This document shows, piece after piece, positions 28,096 to 36,448 of a DNA stretch of 64,000 bases. The DNA is taken from contig NZ_CBDDIE010000003.1 of assembly GCF_965228805.1 (NCBI RefSeq), forward strand, positions 2,108,001 through 2,172,000, given 5' to 3'. Origin of the DNA: JASBTN01 sp965228805. Lineage in GTDB: Bacteria > Pseudomonadota > Alphaproteobacteria > Rhodobacterales > Rhodobacteraceae. Under the pieces are notes generated by a model, which saw nothing but the letters and a program-made list of their open reading frames with translations, was not told where the DNA came from and searched no databases. The position numbers were made by a program, and so were the translations under genes. How positions within the stretch are numbered: the stretch's first letter is position 1; each line of letters begins with the position of its first letter.

Positions 28096-30600
28096 CTAGG
28101 CGCTGCGCTGATGTGTGGGTTCCCCCCGGCGGATCGCGAGGTTGTTGCTGATCGTCTCCAGCAACTGTCTGCGATTGATTGGTTTCGACAGAAAATCATC
28201 CATACCGGCCTCAAGGCAGCTCTGCCGGTCGCTGGAGAAGGCATTTGCCGTCAAGGCCACGATCGGGGGTTGGGCGATGTCCAGGGCGCGGATCTGCCGG
28301 GTGGCTTCTATCCCGTCCAGCTCGGGCATGGACATGTCCATCAACACAAGGTCGAAGTGCATGGAGCGGCAGAGCTCGACCGCCTCGCAACCGTTCTCTG
28401 CCTCGACCAGTTCAGCATCCTGATCGGAAAGGTACTTACGTACAAGGAACCGGTTGGTGCGGTTGTCTTCCGCAACCAGAATACAGGCGCCACGGAGCGT
28501 GGTGGGGCTGACGCCGGGGACGTTGGCCGCGGGGCTGTCGCCAGCCAAGGGCGAAGTGTGGACCTCAAGTCGGAAGCAGCTGCCCTTGCCGGGGGTGGAG
28601 CGCAGGCTGATTCCGCCCCCCATCAGTTCTGCCAGGAGGCTGGATATGGTCAGGCCCAGGCCGGTGCCGCCGAACTCGCGGGTGGTCGCGGCATCGGCCT
28701 GCGAAAACCTGTCGAAAACGTGCCTGGCCTGTTCCTCCGAGATGCCGATCCCCGTGTCCTCGACCTCAATTTCCAGGCGCCGCGGGTTGCCATCTACCGT
28801 CGCCACCCGCAGGGTCACCCCGCCGTCTGAAGTGAATTTCACCGCGTTTCCCAGCAGGTTGACCAGGATTTGGCGCAAACGCCCATCGTCACTACGCACC
28901 TTGTCGGGCAGAGCCGGGTCATAGTGGACGTCCAGGGCCAGCCCCTTCTGTTGTGCCTTCGGGCGCAGAATATCCACCGCGCTGTCGACGCAGCCACGAA
29001 GGTCGAAATCAACCTCCGATATCGTGGGAATGCCGCTTTGCAGGCGGGACAGGTCCAGAATGTCGTTGATGATCGTCAGCAGTGCCTGGGAGGAGTTGCG
29101 GATAACCTCAACATATTGTTTCTGCTCGTCTGGCAGGTCGGTTTCCGCCAGCAGGTCGGCCATGCCGACGATCCCGTTCATCGGTGTCCGGATCTCGTGG
29201 CTCATGTTGGCGAGGAACTCGGACTTGGCACGGTCGGCCTGTTCGGCGGCCTGTTTCGCTTCCGCCAACTCGCGAGCGTGGGCCTTTGCGCGGGTGATGT
29301 CCCGTTCGATCCCGACAATCACCGATACCTGACCATTCTCATCCAGAATCGGAACCGAATTGGTTTCGACCCAGATCTCGCGCCCCGTTTTTGCATAATT
29401 CAGAATCTCGCCATGAAAGGGCTCCCCGCGTGCCTTGTGCGCGTTGATGTCGCGCACCGTATCCAAGTCGGTGTCCGGACCATTAAGCAAGGTGCCCAAA
29501 GGCTTGCCGACAGCCTCACGGCTCGAGTACCCGGTCATACGTGTGAAGGCGTCATTGGTCCAGATGACCATTGACTGCGGGTCAGTCAGAACAATGCTGT
29601 CCGTCGCATGACGTGCGACGAGTGAAAGTTGTCGAAGCTCGGCCTCTCGACTCTGTAGCTCGGCAATGGCTTCGCGGCGCTTTTCGGATTGGCGTCCAGC
29701 CAGAAATGTCGGGTAGAGGATCAGCAGCCCCGCGACGAGATAGGCCAGCCGTCGCTGCCAGGCATGGGGCGGGGTTGTGTCCCATCCGCCAAGCGGGCGC
29801 GCGGCCATCTGCCAGCTGCCGACGGGCAAGAGGATGTCGGTAAGAACTGGGTTGTCGTTCAGGATTGTGGGATCGCCATGAAACAGTGGGCCGTCGGCAC
29901 CGGTGCCATCCTGGCCAACCAAGGCGATCTCGATCCCCATGTTCGGATCGATCAACCCGGTGTCGGCGTAGAGCGTATCGGCATCCAGAACGGCGGCGAG
30001 CAGGCCCCAGAAGCGGCGTTTGCCATCTTCCTGTACGAAAATCGGAAAGCGCAGAATGAAACCTCGGCCGCCCTGCACCAGGTTCAAAGGGCCTGCGAGG
30101 ACGGTTTCGCCGGTGTCGCGTGCGCGGAAGGCGGCCTCCCGTTGGGCCGGATTCTTGTTGTAGTCCAACCCAATAGCCGCCTTGTTGCGCTCATAGGGAT
30201 GCACAATCGTGATCACGAGGTCCGGCGCCACGGCAAGGTTCAGGATCCCCTCCTTATCGCCGATCACCTGGGCGGCAAGTTGGCTGAAACGCGCCTGATC
30301 CATGTCGGGATTGGTCGACAGTACCGCGACAAGGCCGCGCACCAGTTCGATATCCGCGTTCAGATACCCTTCGAGCCGGGAGCGGATCAGGCTTGCCTCC
30401 GTCCTGACGGCGGCGCGGCTTTCCTGCAGGGCGAGCAGGCGGTTTTGCCTTTCCGCGAAGGTGATGGCCCCCACGACCACGACAAATGCGATCAGTGTTG
30501 GCAGATAGGTACGCAAATCCAACCACCGCCGGACGGCGTTCAAGGGGCGATGCGGCCCCCCGCTGTGACTCGGGGTCGGGCGTGCGCTGAGCTTGGCCAT
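28096..30600 (-). CDS. CHASE-PAS hybrid sensor histidine kinase with receiver domain
   Basis: An 834-residue membrane kinase: TM near 33-49 (TLIAFVVVVGAITFA), periplasmic CHASE domain (about 60-270), TM near 290, PAS/PAC (about 320-440; VLTDPQSMVIWTNDAFTRMT), HisKA with EFLANMSHEIRTPMNG, HATPase, and a C-terminal receiver with FDLVLMDMSMPELDG. CHASE domains sense small extracellular ligands. No matching response regulator lies next to it, so it is an orphan whose output partner is elsewhere. It is convergent with the GntR gene (16 bases between stops). Confidence 0.9.
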   Translation of the reverse strand: MAKLSARPTPSHSGGPHRPLNAVRRWLDLRTYLPTLIAFVVVVGAITFAERQNRLLALQESRAAVRTEASLIRSRLEGYLNADIELVRGLVAVLSTNPDMDQARFSQLAAQVIGDKEGILNLAVAPDLVITIVHPYERNKAAIGLDYNKNPAQREAAFRARDTGETVLAGPLNLVQGGRGFILRFPIFVQEDGKRRFWGLLAAVLDADTLYADTGLIDPNMGIEIALVGQDGTGADGPLFHGDPTILNDNPVLTDILLPVGSWQMAARPLGGWDTTPPHAWQRRLAYLVAGLLILYPTFLAGRQSEKRREAIAELQSREAELRQLSLVARHATDSIVLTDPQSMVIWTNDAFTRMTGYSSREAVGKPLGTLLNGPDTDLDTVRDINAHKARGEPFHGEILNYAKTGREIWVETNSVPILDENGQVSVIVGIERDITRAKAHARELAEAKQAAEQADRAKSEFLANMSHEIRTPMNGIVGMADLLAETDLPDEQKQYVEVIRNSSQALLTIINDILDLSRLQSGIPTISEVDFDLRGCVDSAVDILRPKAQQKGLALDVHYDPALPDKVRSDDGRLRQILVNLLGNAVKFTSDGGVTLRVATVDGNPRRLEIEVEDTGIGISEEQARHVFDRFSQADAATTREFGGTGLGLTISSLLAELMGGGISLRSTPGKGSCFRLEVHTSPLAGDSPAANVPGVSPTTLRGACILVAEDNRTNRFLVRKYLSDQDAELVEAENGCEAVELCRSMHFDLVLMDMSMPELDGIEATRQIRALDIAQPPIVALTANAFSSDRQSCLEAGMDDFLSKPINRRQLLETISNNLAIRRGEPTHQRSA

Positions 30601-30698
30601 GGCACAACGATGGCAGAAAGGAGTTCAGGGACGGTTAACGTGGGCGCCAGATGTGAGTTCCTTACGAGCCCGATGCTGAGCGCAGGGAAGCTAACCGG

Positions 30699-30732
30699 AT
30701 TGTTGAACCAGTGAAATTGTTGAACCAGTGAA
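30699..30732. repeat. Perfect 17-base tandem repeat (two copies)
   Basis: ATTGTTGAACCAGTGAA occurs twice back to back (30699-30715 and 30716-30732). The segment is AT-richer than its surroundings and lies upstream of the kinase start. It may be a binding site pair or simply a recent duplication. Confidence 0.7.
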
Positions 30733-30884
30733 GTTGCTCATACGCGCATAGGATTTTCGAACCTGTCGGTGGTCGGGGATGGAGTGGATAGCCGTACCTG
30801 CAACCGACTCGCTGTTTTTTGAGCTTATGACGGACATTGATTGGCGCCGATTTCCGGTCGGCACGGCATTTGTGAAATTAGATA

Positions 30885-30936
30885 ATTGTCATTCTTGACA
30901 ATAAATCTAACATGGTTATTTGTCAGTTGTGACAAA
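30885..30936. promoter_or_regulatory. Two perfect palindromes, candidate TetR operators
   Basis: ATTGTCA-N4-TGACAAT (30885-30902) and TTTGTCA-N4-TGACAAA (30919-30936) share the core TTGTCA-N4-TGACAA and are centred 34 bases apart. The second ends 13 bases before the TetR ATG; the first contains a TTGACA -35-like box. Both arms are perfect, a strong sign of a dimeric repressor site. Confidence 0.75.
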
Positions 30937-30949
30937 AAATGGAAATGCC

Positions 30950-31540
30950 ATGCCACGCCCCTCTCTCAAGGACCAACGGTCCGCTGAAATACTTGATGCC
31001 TATCTGACCTGTGTTGCCCGGTTCGGGCTGGACGGTGCCACGCAGGAACGCATTGCCGCTGAAGCCGGGGTCAAGCGCCCGCTGTTGCGCCATTACTTGG
31101 GCAACCGGGACCAGATGATCGGCGCGCTGACCGATCATGTCGTCGCGCAATATGGTGAGGCAATTGAGATGCTTGAACACGCTCTGGCCCCAGACCTATC
31201 CGCGCCCGAGTTGGTCGAGCTTCTGTTTGCGGAGGAGGGCGGCACCGATCCGCGGCTGATGCTGGCCTACCAGGCACTGGTCACCGCCGCGCCGGAGTAC
31301 CCCGACATGCGTGACCCGCTGTTGCGCAGCCTGGCGCGGTTCCTCGACGTAATCGAACAGGCGCTTAGCAGGGCGGTGCCTGCCGCGCCACGCGGTCTGG
31401 TCCGGGCTGTGGCGCAAGGCATTGCCGCCTCTCATGTGAACCTGGATGCGCTGTCGCCACTGTCCCCGCCTGCCGAATGGCGCGCGGAATTGAAACAGGC
31501 CGCGATGATCCTGGCCGCCCATCTGGAGGCCTCGTCATGA
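30950..31540 (+). CDS. TetR-family transcriptional regulator
   Basis: A 196-residue regulator with N-terminal TetR helix-turn-helix (about 10-55; EILDAYLTCVARFGLDGATQ, then ERIAAEAGVKRPLLRHYLG) and an all-helical C-terminal ligand domain. ATG 30950 is used; a TTG at 30920 would put the second palindrome inside the gene and is less likely. It overlaps the next gene as ATGA and heads a seven-gene cassette with a Rieske oxygenase, so it probably represses that cassette until the substrate is present. Confidence 0.9.
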   Translation: MPRPSLKDQRSAEILDAYLTCVARFGLDGATQERIAAEAGVKRPLLRHYLGNRDQMIGALTDHVVAQYGEAIEMLEHALAPDLSAPELVELLFAEEGGTDPRLMLAYQALVTAAPEYPDMRDPLLRSLARFLDVIEQALSRAVPAAPRGLVRAVAQGIAASHVNLDALSPLSPPAEWRAELKQAAMILAAHLEASS

Positions 31541-31800
31541 GCCGGTCCCGCCTGATCAACTACCTTGCCTTGCCGGTCCTGTTGGCCGCCGCCGTCACGG
31601 GGCTCTACTGGGTCTGGGGGCTACTGTTCCTGTGGTGGCTCGTGCCCTCCATCGCCACCGGCCTGGCCCATTTCGTCTTCGAGGTCGACCGCGATCAAGA
31701 CCCGATCCTGTTCTGGATCGTGGTTGTTATGTGGGCCGCCTTCGGCCTGATGCTGATCGCCGCCTCCCTGTTCCCGCAATACGCCCCCTGGCTCGTCTGA
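31537..31800 (+). CDS. Small two-to-three-helix membrane protein, unknown function
   Basis: An 87-residue hydrophobic protein: helices around 9-27, 27-45 (LLFLWWLVPSIATGLAHFVF) and 56-77, with a short polar loop VDRDQDP. ATGA overlap with the TetR gene and 10 bases before the Rieske gene place it firmly in the operon. I do not recognise a family. It may anchor or assist the oxygenase at the membrane. Confidence 0.8.
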   Translation: MSRSRLINYLALPVLLAAAVTGLYWVWGLLFLWWLVPSIATGLAHFVFEVDRDQDPILFWIVVVMWAAFGLMLIAASLFPQYAPWLV

Positions 31801-31810
31801 CGAGACGTAA

Positions 31811-32977
31811 ATGACCCGCATGTATCATCGCCTCCCGGTTGAGGCCTATACCTCGCAGGACTGGTTCGACCGCGAACAGCGCCTGATTTTTTCCCGCAGC
31901 TGGCGTTTTGCCGGGCTGGCCGAGGATGTGCCCGAACCCGGCCACTACGTCTCGGTCCGGGCCGGGCTGAACAATATCTTCATCGTCATGGGGCGCGACC
32001 ACCGCCTGCGCGCATTTCACAACATCTGCCGCCACCGTGGCACCCAGCTGATCCGCGCCGTGGGCAAGACGCAGAAGGCGCTGACCTGCCCCTATCACGA
32101 CTGGACCTATGACCTGGAGGGCAACCTGATCTCGGTCCCCGACGAGGCCACCGAATATCCGAACGGGATCGACAAGAAATGCTTTGGGTTGAAACCGGCC
32201 AGTGTGGATGTCTGGCGCGGCATGCTATTCGTGCACCCCGATCCGCAGGCACCCAGCTTGGCCGAATGGTTCGGCCCGGTCGACGCCTTCCTGGGCCCGC
32301 ACCGGCCCGAGGAACTGGTCGAGTACCCGGAAGCGCGCGGCAGCTATGAGATAAAGGCCAATTGGAAGATCGTGGTCGAGAACTACATCGACGTCTACCA
32401 CCTGTCCCACCTGCATTCGAACACGCTGCACATGTATGACCACGCGCGCGGCGAGTACGGCTGGAAGGGGCCGCATTACCATTTCTGGGAGCCACCCAGT
32501 GCGGATTACGCCAAGGAACTGGAAAAGAATCTGCCGACCCCGCGCGTGATCCCCAAACCGCATGTGGGCGCTTGGGTGCCGATGCTGTTTCCGGGCCTCG
32601 GCCTGGGCGCAAGCGAGGACAGCTGGAACCTGTTTTCGATCATCCCGCTCGCGCCCGATCTGACCCGGGTCGAAAACCGCACGAAATTCGCCAATGTCTC
32701 CTCCTGGGAGTTCACGAAACAGGAATGGCGCAGCTGGTCGTTCTGGAAAAGCTTCGGTGGTCCGAAATACCAGGGCGATGACGTGGCGGGCGAGGATGAC
32801 CCGATGGCCTCGGGCGACTTCACCGCCGAGGACATCTATGCCTGCGAGCAGCAGCAGAAGGCGCTGGCCAGCCCCTATCTGGAGATCGGCCCGGCGGCGG
32901 AGGGCGAAAGCCCGATCCTGGGCCACCAGCAGGCGATCCTGGATTTCATGGCCGCGGCCGACGGGGTGGAGACATGA
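31811..32977 (+). CDS. Rieske non-haem iron oxygenase, alpha subunit (GbcA/CntA/ring-hydroxylating type)
   Basis: A 388-residue oxygenase: Rieske domain with C73-X-H75 (CRHRG) and C93-X2-H96 (CPYHDW), and a catalytic domain with the mononuclear iron motif D194-X2-H197-X4-H202 in NYIDVYHLSHLH. The family hydroxylates or demethylates aromatic acids, glycine betaine, carnitine, stachydrine and similar compounds. A matching FAD/[2Fe-2S] reductase is encoded 1.6 kb downstream in the same operon, so it is probably a two-component enzyme. The substrate cannot be read from sequence. Confidence 0.9.
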   Translation: MTRMYHRLPVEAYTSQDWFDREQRLIFSRSWRFAGLAEDVPEPGHYVSVRAGLNNIFIVMGRDHRLRAFHNICRHRGTQLIRAVGKTQKALTCPYHDWTYDLEGNLISVPDEATEYPNGIDKKCFGLKPASVDVWRGMLFVHPDPQAPSLAEWFGPVDAFLGPHRPEELVEYPEARGSYEIKANWKIVVENYIDVYHLSHLHSNTLHMYDHARGEYGWKGPHYHFWEPPSADYAKELEKNLPTPRVIPKPHVGAWVPMLFPGLGLGASEDSWNLFSIIPLAPDLTRVENRTKFANVSSWEFTKQEWRSWSFWKSFGGPKYQGDDVAGEDDPMASGDFTAEDIYACEQQQKALASPYLEIGPAAEGESPILGHQQAILDFMAAADGVET

Positions 32978-33861
32978 GCCTCGCCACTCGCCGGGCCGCG
33001 CTGATGGAGGGCCGGTCCCTGACCCTCGGCAGCCTCTTTGCCGCCTTCTGGCCCCAGGTCGGGGTGACTTGGGCGCTGACCCTGGTCGAGGTGGCGCTCT
33101 TCGCCCTGATCCCGCTGTTGATCGGCCAGGCCATTGATGGGCTTCTGGCCTCCGATCCCGCCGCGTTCTGGCAGCTGGGCGGGGTGCTGGCGGCGCTGAT
33201 CGTGCTGGCGACCGGGCGTCGCGTCTATGACACCCGCGCCTATGGGTTGATGCGGGTCGAGCTGGGCAAGGCCCTGGCCCGGCGCGCCGCCGCGCTTCCG
33301 GTCTCGCGCCTGAACGCACGGCTCGACATGGGGCGCGAACTGGTTGATTTCCTGGAGGGCGAGGCGCCGGAGGCGATGACTTCGGTGATCCGTGCCCTGG
33401 CTGCCGTGGTGATCCTGGCCGGGTTCCACACCACCCTGGGGCTGGCAACCATCGGTGCCTTTGTCGCCATGCTGGTGATCTACGCCCTGGCGCATGGCCG
33501 GTTCTTTCGCCTCAACAGCGCTTTGAACGAGCGTATGGAGCAACAGGTCAGCGTGCTGGAAACCCGCTCCATGCCGCGCCTTGGCGCGCACCTTCTGGGT
33601 CTGCGCAAGTCCGAAATCCGCGTGTCCGACACCGAGGCGCTGGTCTATGGCCTGATCTTCGCGGTGCTTCTGGGCCTCGTCATGACCAACCTCTGGGTCG
33701 CCACCCAGGTGACCGAGGTCACCGCCGGGCGGGTCTTTTCCATCGTCACCTATTCCTGGGATTTCGTCGAGGCCGCCCTGGTCCTGCCGATGACCCTGCA
33801 ATCGCTGTCCCGCCTCAGTGAAATCACGGCGCGGATCAACGCCACGGAGGATATGGCATGA
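32974..33861 (+). CDS. ABC-transporter-like six-TM protein without ATPase domain
   Basis: A 295-residue membrane protein resembling the transmembrane domain of type IV ABC exporters (six helices; TLGSLFAAFWPQVGVTWALT at the start, conserved-looking loops RRAAALPVSRL and YSWDFVEAAL), but the protein ends where the nucleotide-binding domain should begin and no Walker motif follows. ATGA overlap with the Rieske gene ties it to the operon. It cannot drive ATP-dependent transport alone. It could be a receptor, scaffold or partner of a distant ATPase. Confidence 0.8.
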   Translation: MSLATRRAALMEGRSLTLGSLFAAFWPQVGVTWALTLVEVALFALIPLLIGQAIDGLLASDPAAFWQLGGVLAALIVLATGRRVYDTRAYGLMRVELGKALARRAAALPVSRLNARLDMGRELVDFLEGEAPEAMTSVIRALAAVVILAGFHTTLGLATIGAFVAMLVIYALAHGRFFRLNSALNERMEQQVSVLETRSMPRLGAHLLGLRKSEIRVSDTEALVYGLIFAVLLGLVMTNLWVATQVTEVTAGRVFSIVTYSWDFVEAALVLPMTLQSLSRLSEITARINATEDMA

Positions 33862-34343
33862 AACCTCTTCTCGCGGTCCTGGTCGGCAGCGTGCTGTCCG
33901 CCGGGCTGGTCTGGGCGGCCCCCGAAGTCAAGCCCGAGGACTTGGTGAACCGTTACCATGTGACCACCGGCGCCAACGGGCTGGTGGCCAGCTGGGCCGA
34001 CTGGCACCCGGAGGCCGAGGTCCACGTCACGGTGAAATACGGCTACGGCACACCGGATGACCGGTTCAACTACAAGGCTGCGGAGTGGGAGAGCTTGCCG
34101 GATTGGCAGGAAGCACCCGAGGTCGCCAAGACGATGGTCGACTATCGCGAGGTATCGCACGGTGATCGGCACCATGAGATCAAAGAGACCGAGGCGGGCT
34201 ATCGCGTCGTGACCCGTCGCACGGTGCGCTATGTCGCTGGCGGCTATGCCGGTGCGATGACCGAGACCGAGGAATTCGACATCACCCGCATCGCGGGCCA
34301 GTTGGTGATCCGCCGGGTCGACGCAACCTACGACTACAGGTGA
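33858..34343 (+). CDS. Exported protein of unknown function
   Basis: A 161-residue protein with a Sec signal peptide (MKPLLAVLVGSVLSAGLVWA, cleavage near residue 20-21) and a mature beta-rich domain with many Trp, Tyr and charged residues (SWADWHPEAEVHVTVKYGYG). It overlaps both neighbours by 4 bases. No family is recognised. Being translationally coupled to the six-TM protein, it may be its periplasmic partner. Confidence 0.78.
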   Translation: MKPLLAVLVGSVLSAGLVWAAPEVKPEDLVNRYHVTTGANGLVASWADWHPEAEVHVTVKYGYGTPDDRFNYKAAEWESLPDWQEAPEVAKTMVDYREVSHGDRHHEIKETEAGYRVVTRRTVRYVAGGYAGAMTETEEFDITRIAGQLVIRRVDATYDYR

Positions 34344-34585
34344 CGCCGATGCTGCTGTTTCTGCTGGTTAATGCTGCATTCCTGGCCAGTTTTGCCTGGC
34401 TGTCCGTCTCTGGCGTCGGTCTGTCGGTCTGGGCGCTCTGGCTGCTGGCCTGGTTCGCGGCCGACTACCTGGCGATCTGGATCACCGGTTTCGAACCGCC
34501 TGCCTGGGCCTGGGGCGGAGTCCTGGTCGTGCTGGTGTTGATTTGGATTGGATTTGGATATTTGCCGATGGAAGGGGGCGTGTGA
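34340..34585 (+). CDS. Small membrane protein, unknown function
   Basis: An 81-residue protein with three hydrophobic helices (about 4-22, 26-48, 55-75). The GTG at 34340 overlaps the preceding stop as GTGA; an ATG at 34349 (MLLFLLVN) is an alternative. Its stop overlaps the reductase start as TGATG. The tight coupling argues for a real gene and a shared role with the Rieske system. Confidence 0.72.
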   Translation: MTPMLLFLLVNAAFLASFAWLSVSGVGLSVWALWLLAWFAADYLAIWITGFEPPAWAWGGVLVVLVLIWIGFGYLPMEGGV

Positions 34586-35640
34586 TGCGTGACTTTCAAA
34601 CCCTGCGCGTAGCTGCGGTCACGTCTGAGATTGAAGGGGCGGCGACCTCGGTGAGTTTCGATGTGCCACCGGGCCTTGCCGAGACTTTCGCCTGGCGCGC
34701 GGGCCAACATCTGACCCTGCGCTTTCACCTGGATGGTGAGGAACTCCGGCGCAGCTACACGATCTCCAACCCGCCCGGCGCGGCGCTGCGCATCACCGTG
34801 AAGCGGGTGCACAAGGGCGTGGTGTCGAACCATGTCGGAGACGCCCTGAAACCGGGCGATCTGGTCGAGGTCATGCCGCCTTTCGGCCGCTTCCGCCTCG
34901 ACCCGGGCGCGACCGCCCGGCGCACCCACTACTTCTTTGGCGCGGGCAGCGGGATCACCCCGCTCTACGCGATGATCCGCGCGGTGCTGGAGCGCGAGCC
35001 CTGGTCGGTCGCCCATCTGATCTACGGCAATGCCGATGCCGACAGCATTCTGTTTCAGGAGGCGCTGGAGGCGTTGCAAACCGCCCACCCGGAACGTTTC
35101 ACCCTGCGCCACGTGCTCTCCTCCCCCTCGATGTGGAGCTGGTTCACCCCCTGGCGCAAGGGTCGGGTGGACGCTGAGGCCATTGCGGCGGCCATTACCG
35201 AGACCCCGCCCGAGGCGCAGGATGTGCAGTACTGGATCTGCGGGCCGGGCAGCATGAATGCGGATGTAAAGGCAGCGCTGATGGGGCTGGATGTGCCCGC
35301 GGAGCGTATTCACATGGAAAGTTTCGGGGGTGGTGAGGTCGCGGCGGACGGGGTCGAGGGGATCGCCTCCGCGGCCCAGGTCATGCTGGATGGCGCCACC
35401 CACACGGTGCCGGTTGCCGCCGGACAGACTCTTCTGGACGCGTTGCGTGCCGCCGACATCTCACCACCGTTTTCCTGCCAGTCCGGTGTCTGCGGCGCCT
35501 GTCGCGCCAAGCTGGGGACTGGCGAGGTGCACATGCGTGCGCGCATGGCGCTGGAGGATGCCGACATTGCCGCAGGGCAGGTGTTGACCTGCCAGTCGGT
35601 TGCCCGGTCGGACCGTTTGACCTTGAGTTTCGACAGCTGA
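34585..35640 (+). CDS. Ferredoxin-NAD(P)H reductase partner of the Rieske oxygenase (FAD + NAD + C-terminal [2Fe-2S])
   Basis: A 351-residue reductase: FAD domain with RRSYTISNPPG, NAD domain with FFGAGSGITPLYAMIR and YWICGPGSM, and a C-terminal plant-type [2Fe-2S] domain with C298, C303, C306 and C336 (FSCQSGVCGACRAKL, LTCQS). This is the GbcB/PaaE/VanB-like layout that supplies electrons to Rieske oxygenases. It closes the operon that begins with the TetR gene. Confidence 0.92.
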   Translation: MRDFQTLRVAAVTSEIEGAATSVSFDVPPGLAETFAWRAGQHLTLRFHLDGEELRRSYTISNPPGAALRITVKRVHKGVVSNHVGDALKPGDLVEVMPPFGRFRLDPGATARRTHYFFGAGSGITPLYAMIRAVLEREPWSVAHLIYGNADADSILFQEALEALQTAHPERFTLRHVLSSPSMWSWFTPWRKGRVDAEAIAAAITETPPEAQDVQYWICGPGSMNADVKAALMGLDVPAERIHMESFGGGEVAADGVEGIASAAQVMLDGATHTVPVAAGQTLLDALRAADISPPFSCQSGVCGACRAKLGTGEVHMRARMALEDADIAAGQVLTCQSVARSDRLTLSFDS

Positions 35641-35728
35641 CGCGGGGCGGGGCTAATCCGCGCGGGCGTTGCTCCGCTATGCGCCGTGGACTTGCGACAC
35701 CGCGCCTGCCTGCTTAGGAAGACAACCG

Positions 35729-36388
35729 ATGCGCAGTATGAGACTGATCACACCAATTCGGGCCCTCGCGACGGTTCTGACCGTTTTCCTGGGTCTCACC
35801 GGACCAACCTCGGCCTGGAGTGATGCGGATGCTCTGTCGCGCGAAATTCATCTGATCAATGATCCCGACTGGGGAGAGGCTGAGGTGATCCTGCGCTTCC
35901 CTATGGCGCTGGTCGGCGGCGGGGTGGTTTCGACGGGGTTTCTGGTCACGGACACCCGGGAAGGGAAGACGCACGTCCACATCGACCAGGCCGCCTATGA
36001 GGACGACTATTCGGGGTTCGTTGCGTTCCTGCTGAGGGACTACCGCTTCACCGTAAACGGGCAGGAGGTCACACCTGAGTTGGGCACCCTGTCGCTGGTG
36101 GTGACGCGCGGGGCGGTTGGCCTCTATCCGGGGCTGACCCCGAGCCTGCAACTGCTCAACATCTGCACGGCCTTCCCCGGGCAGGAGAGTATCGAAGACC
36201 TGGAGGTTGTTTTCCAACTCTACCTGTCAGACACCAGCGCGGCGGATGTGATCGGGATCGAAGTGGTGGGTGGTCCGGAAGGCAGACCGGTCGAGACCAC
36301 CGTGACGGACCACAGATCGGGCCAGCCGGTGGTCGAGCATCACGCAGGCACGCACCGGCGACGGTTCTCTCTCTCCGTCTCTCCATAG
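35729..36388 (+). CDS. Exported protein of unknown function
   Basis: A 219-residue protein with a plausible signal peptide (MRSMRLITPIRALATVLTVF; cleavage near TSA-WS) followed by a beta-rich domain (EVILRFPMALVGGGVVST; FTVNGQEVTPELGTLSL). ATG 35729 is chosen because a ribosome site (AGGAAG) precedes it and the signal peptide starts there. It stands alone, 88 bases after the reductase gene, and ends before a strong bidirectional terminator. No family is recognised. Confidence 0.62.
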   Translation: MRSMRLITPIRALATVLTVFLGLTGPTSAWSDADALSREIHLINDPDWGEAEVILRFPMALVGGGVVSTGFLVTDTREGKTHVHIDQAAYEDDYSGFVAFLLRDYRFTVNGQEVTPELGTLSLVVTRGAVGLYPGLTPSLQLLNICTAFPGQESIEDLEVVFQLYLSDTSAADVIGIEVVGGPEGRPVETTVTDHRSGQPVVEHHAGTHRRRFSLSVSP

Positions 36389-36400
36389 CCGCACAAAAGA

Positions 36401-36426
36401 AAACCCCGCCCAAATGGACGGGGTTT
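36401..36426. terminator. Bidirectional terminator between exported-protein gene and asd
   Basis: AAACCCCG and CGGGGTTT form an 8-base-pair stem extended by CC/GG pairs. On the minus strand it is followed by TTTTCTTTTG, making it a good terminator for asd; on the plus strand the T-run is short. Confidence 0.8.
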
Positions 36427-36448
36427 CCAAACTCTCAGTCCTGACGGA

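Larger units (their letters stand above)
30601..30949. other. 349-base intergenic region between hybrid kinase and TetR gene
   Basis: No gene is seen. It holds a 17-base tandem repeat (30699-30732), two palindromes before the TetR gene (30885-30936), and a TTGACA (30895-30900) inside the first palindrome that could serve as a -35 box. The rest is unremarkable. Confidence 0.6.
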
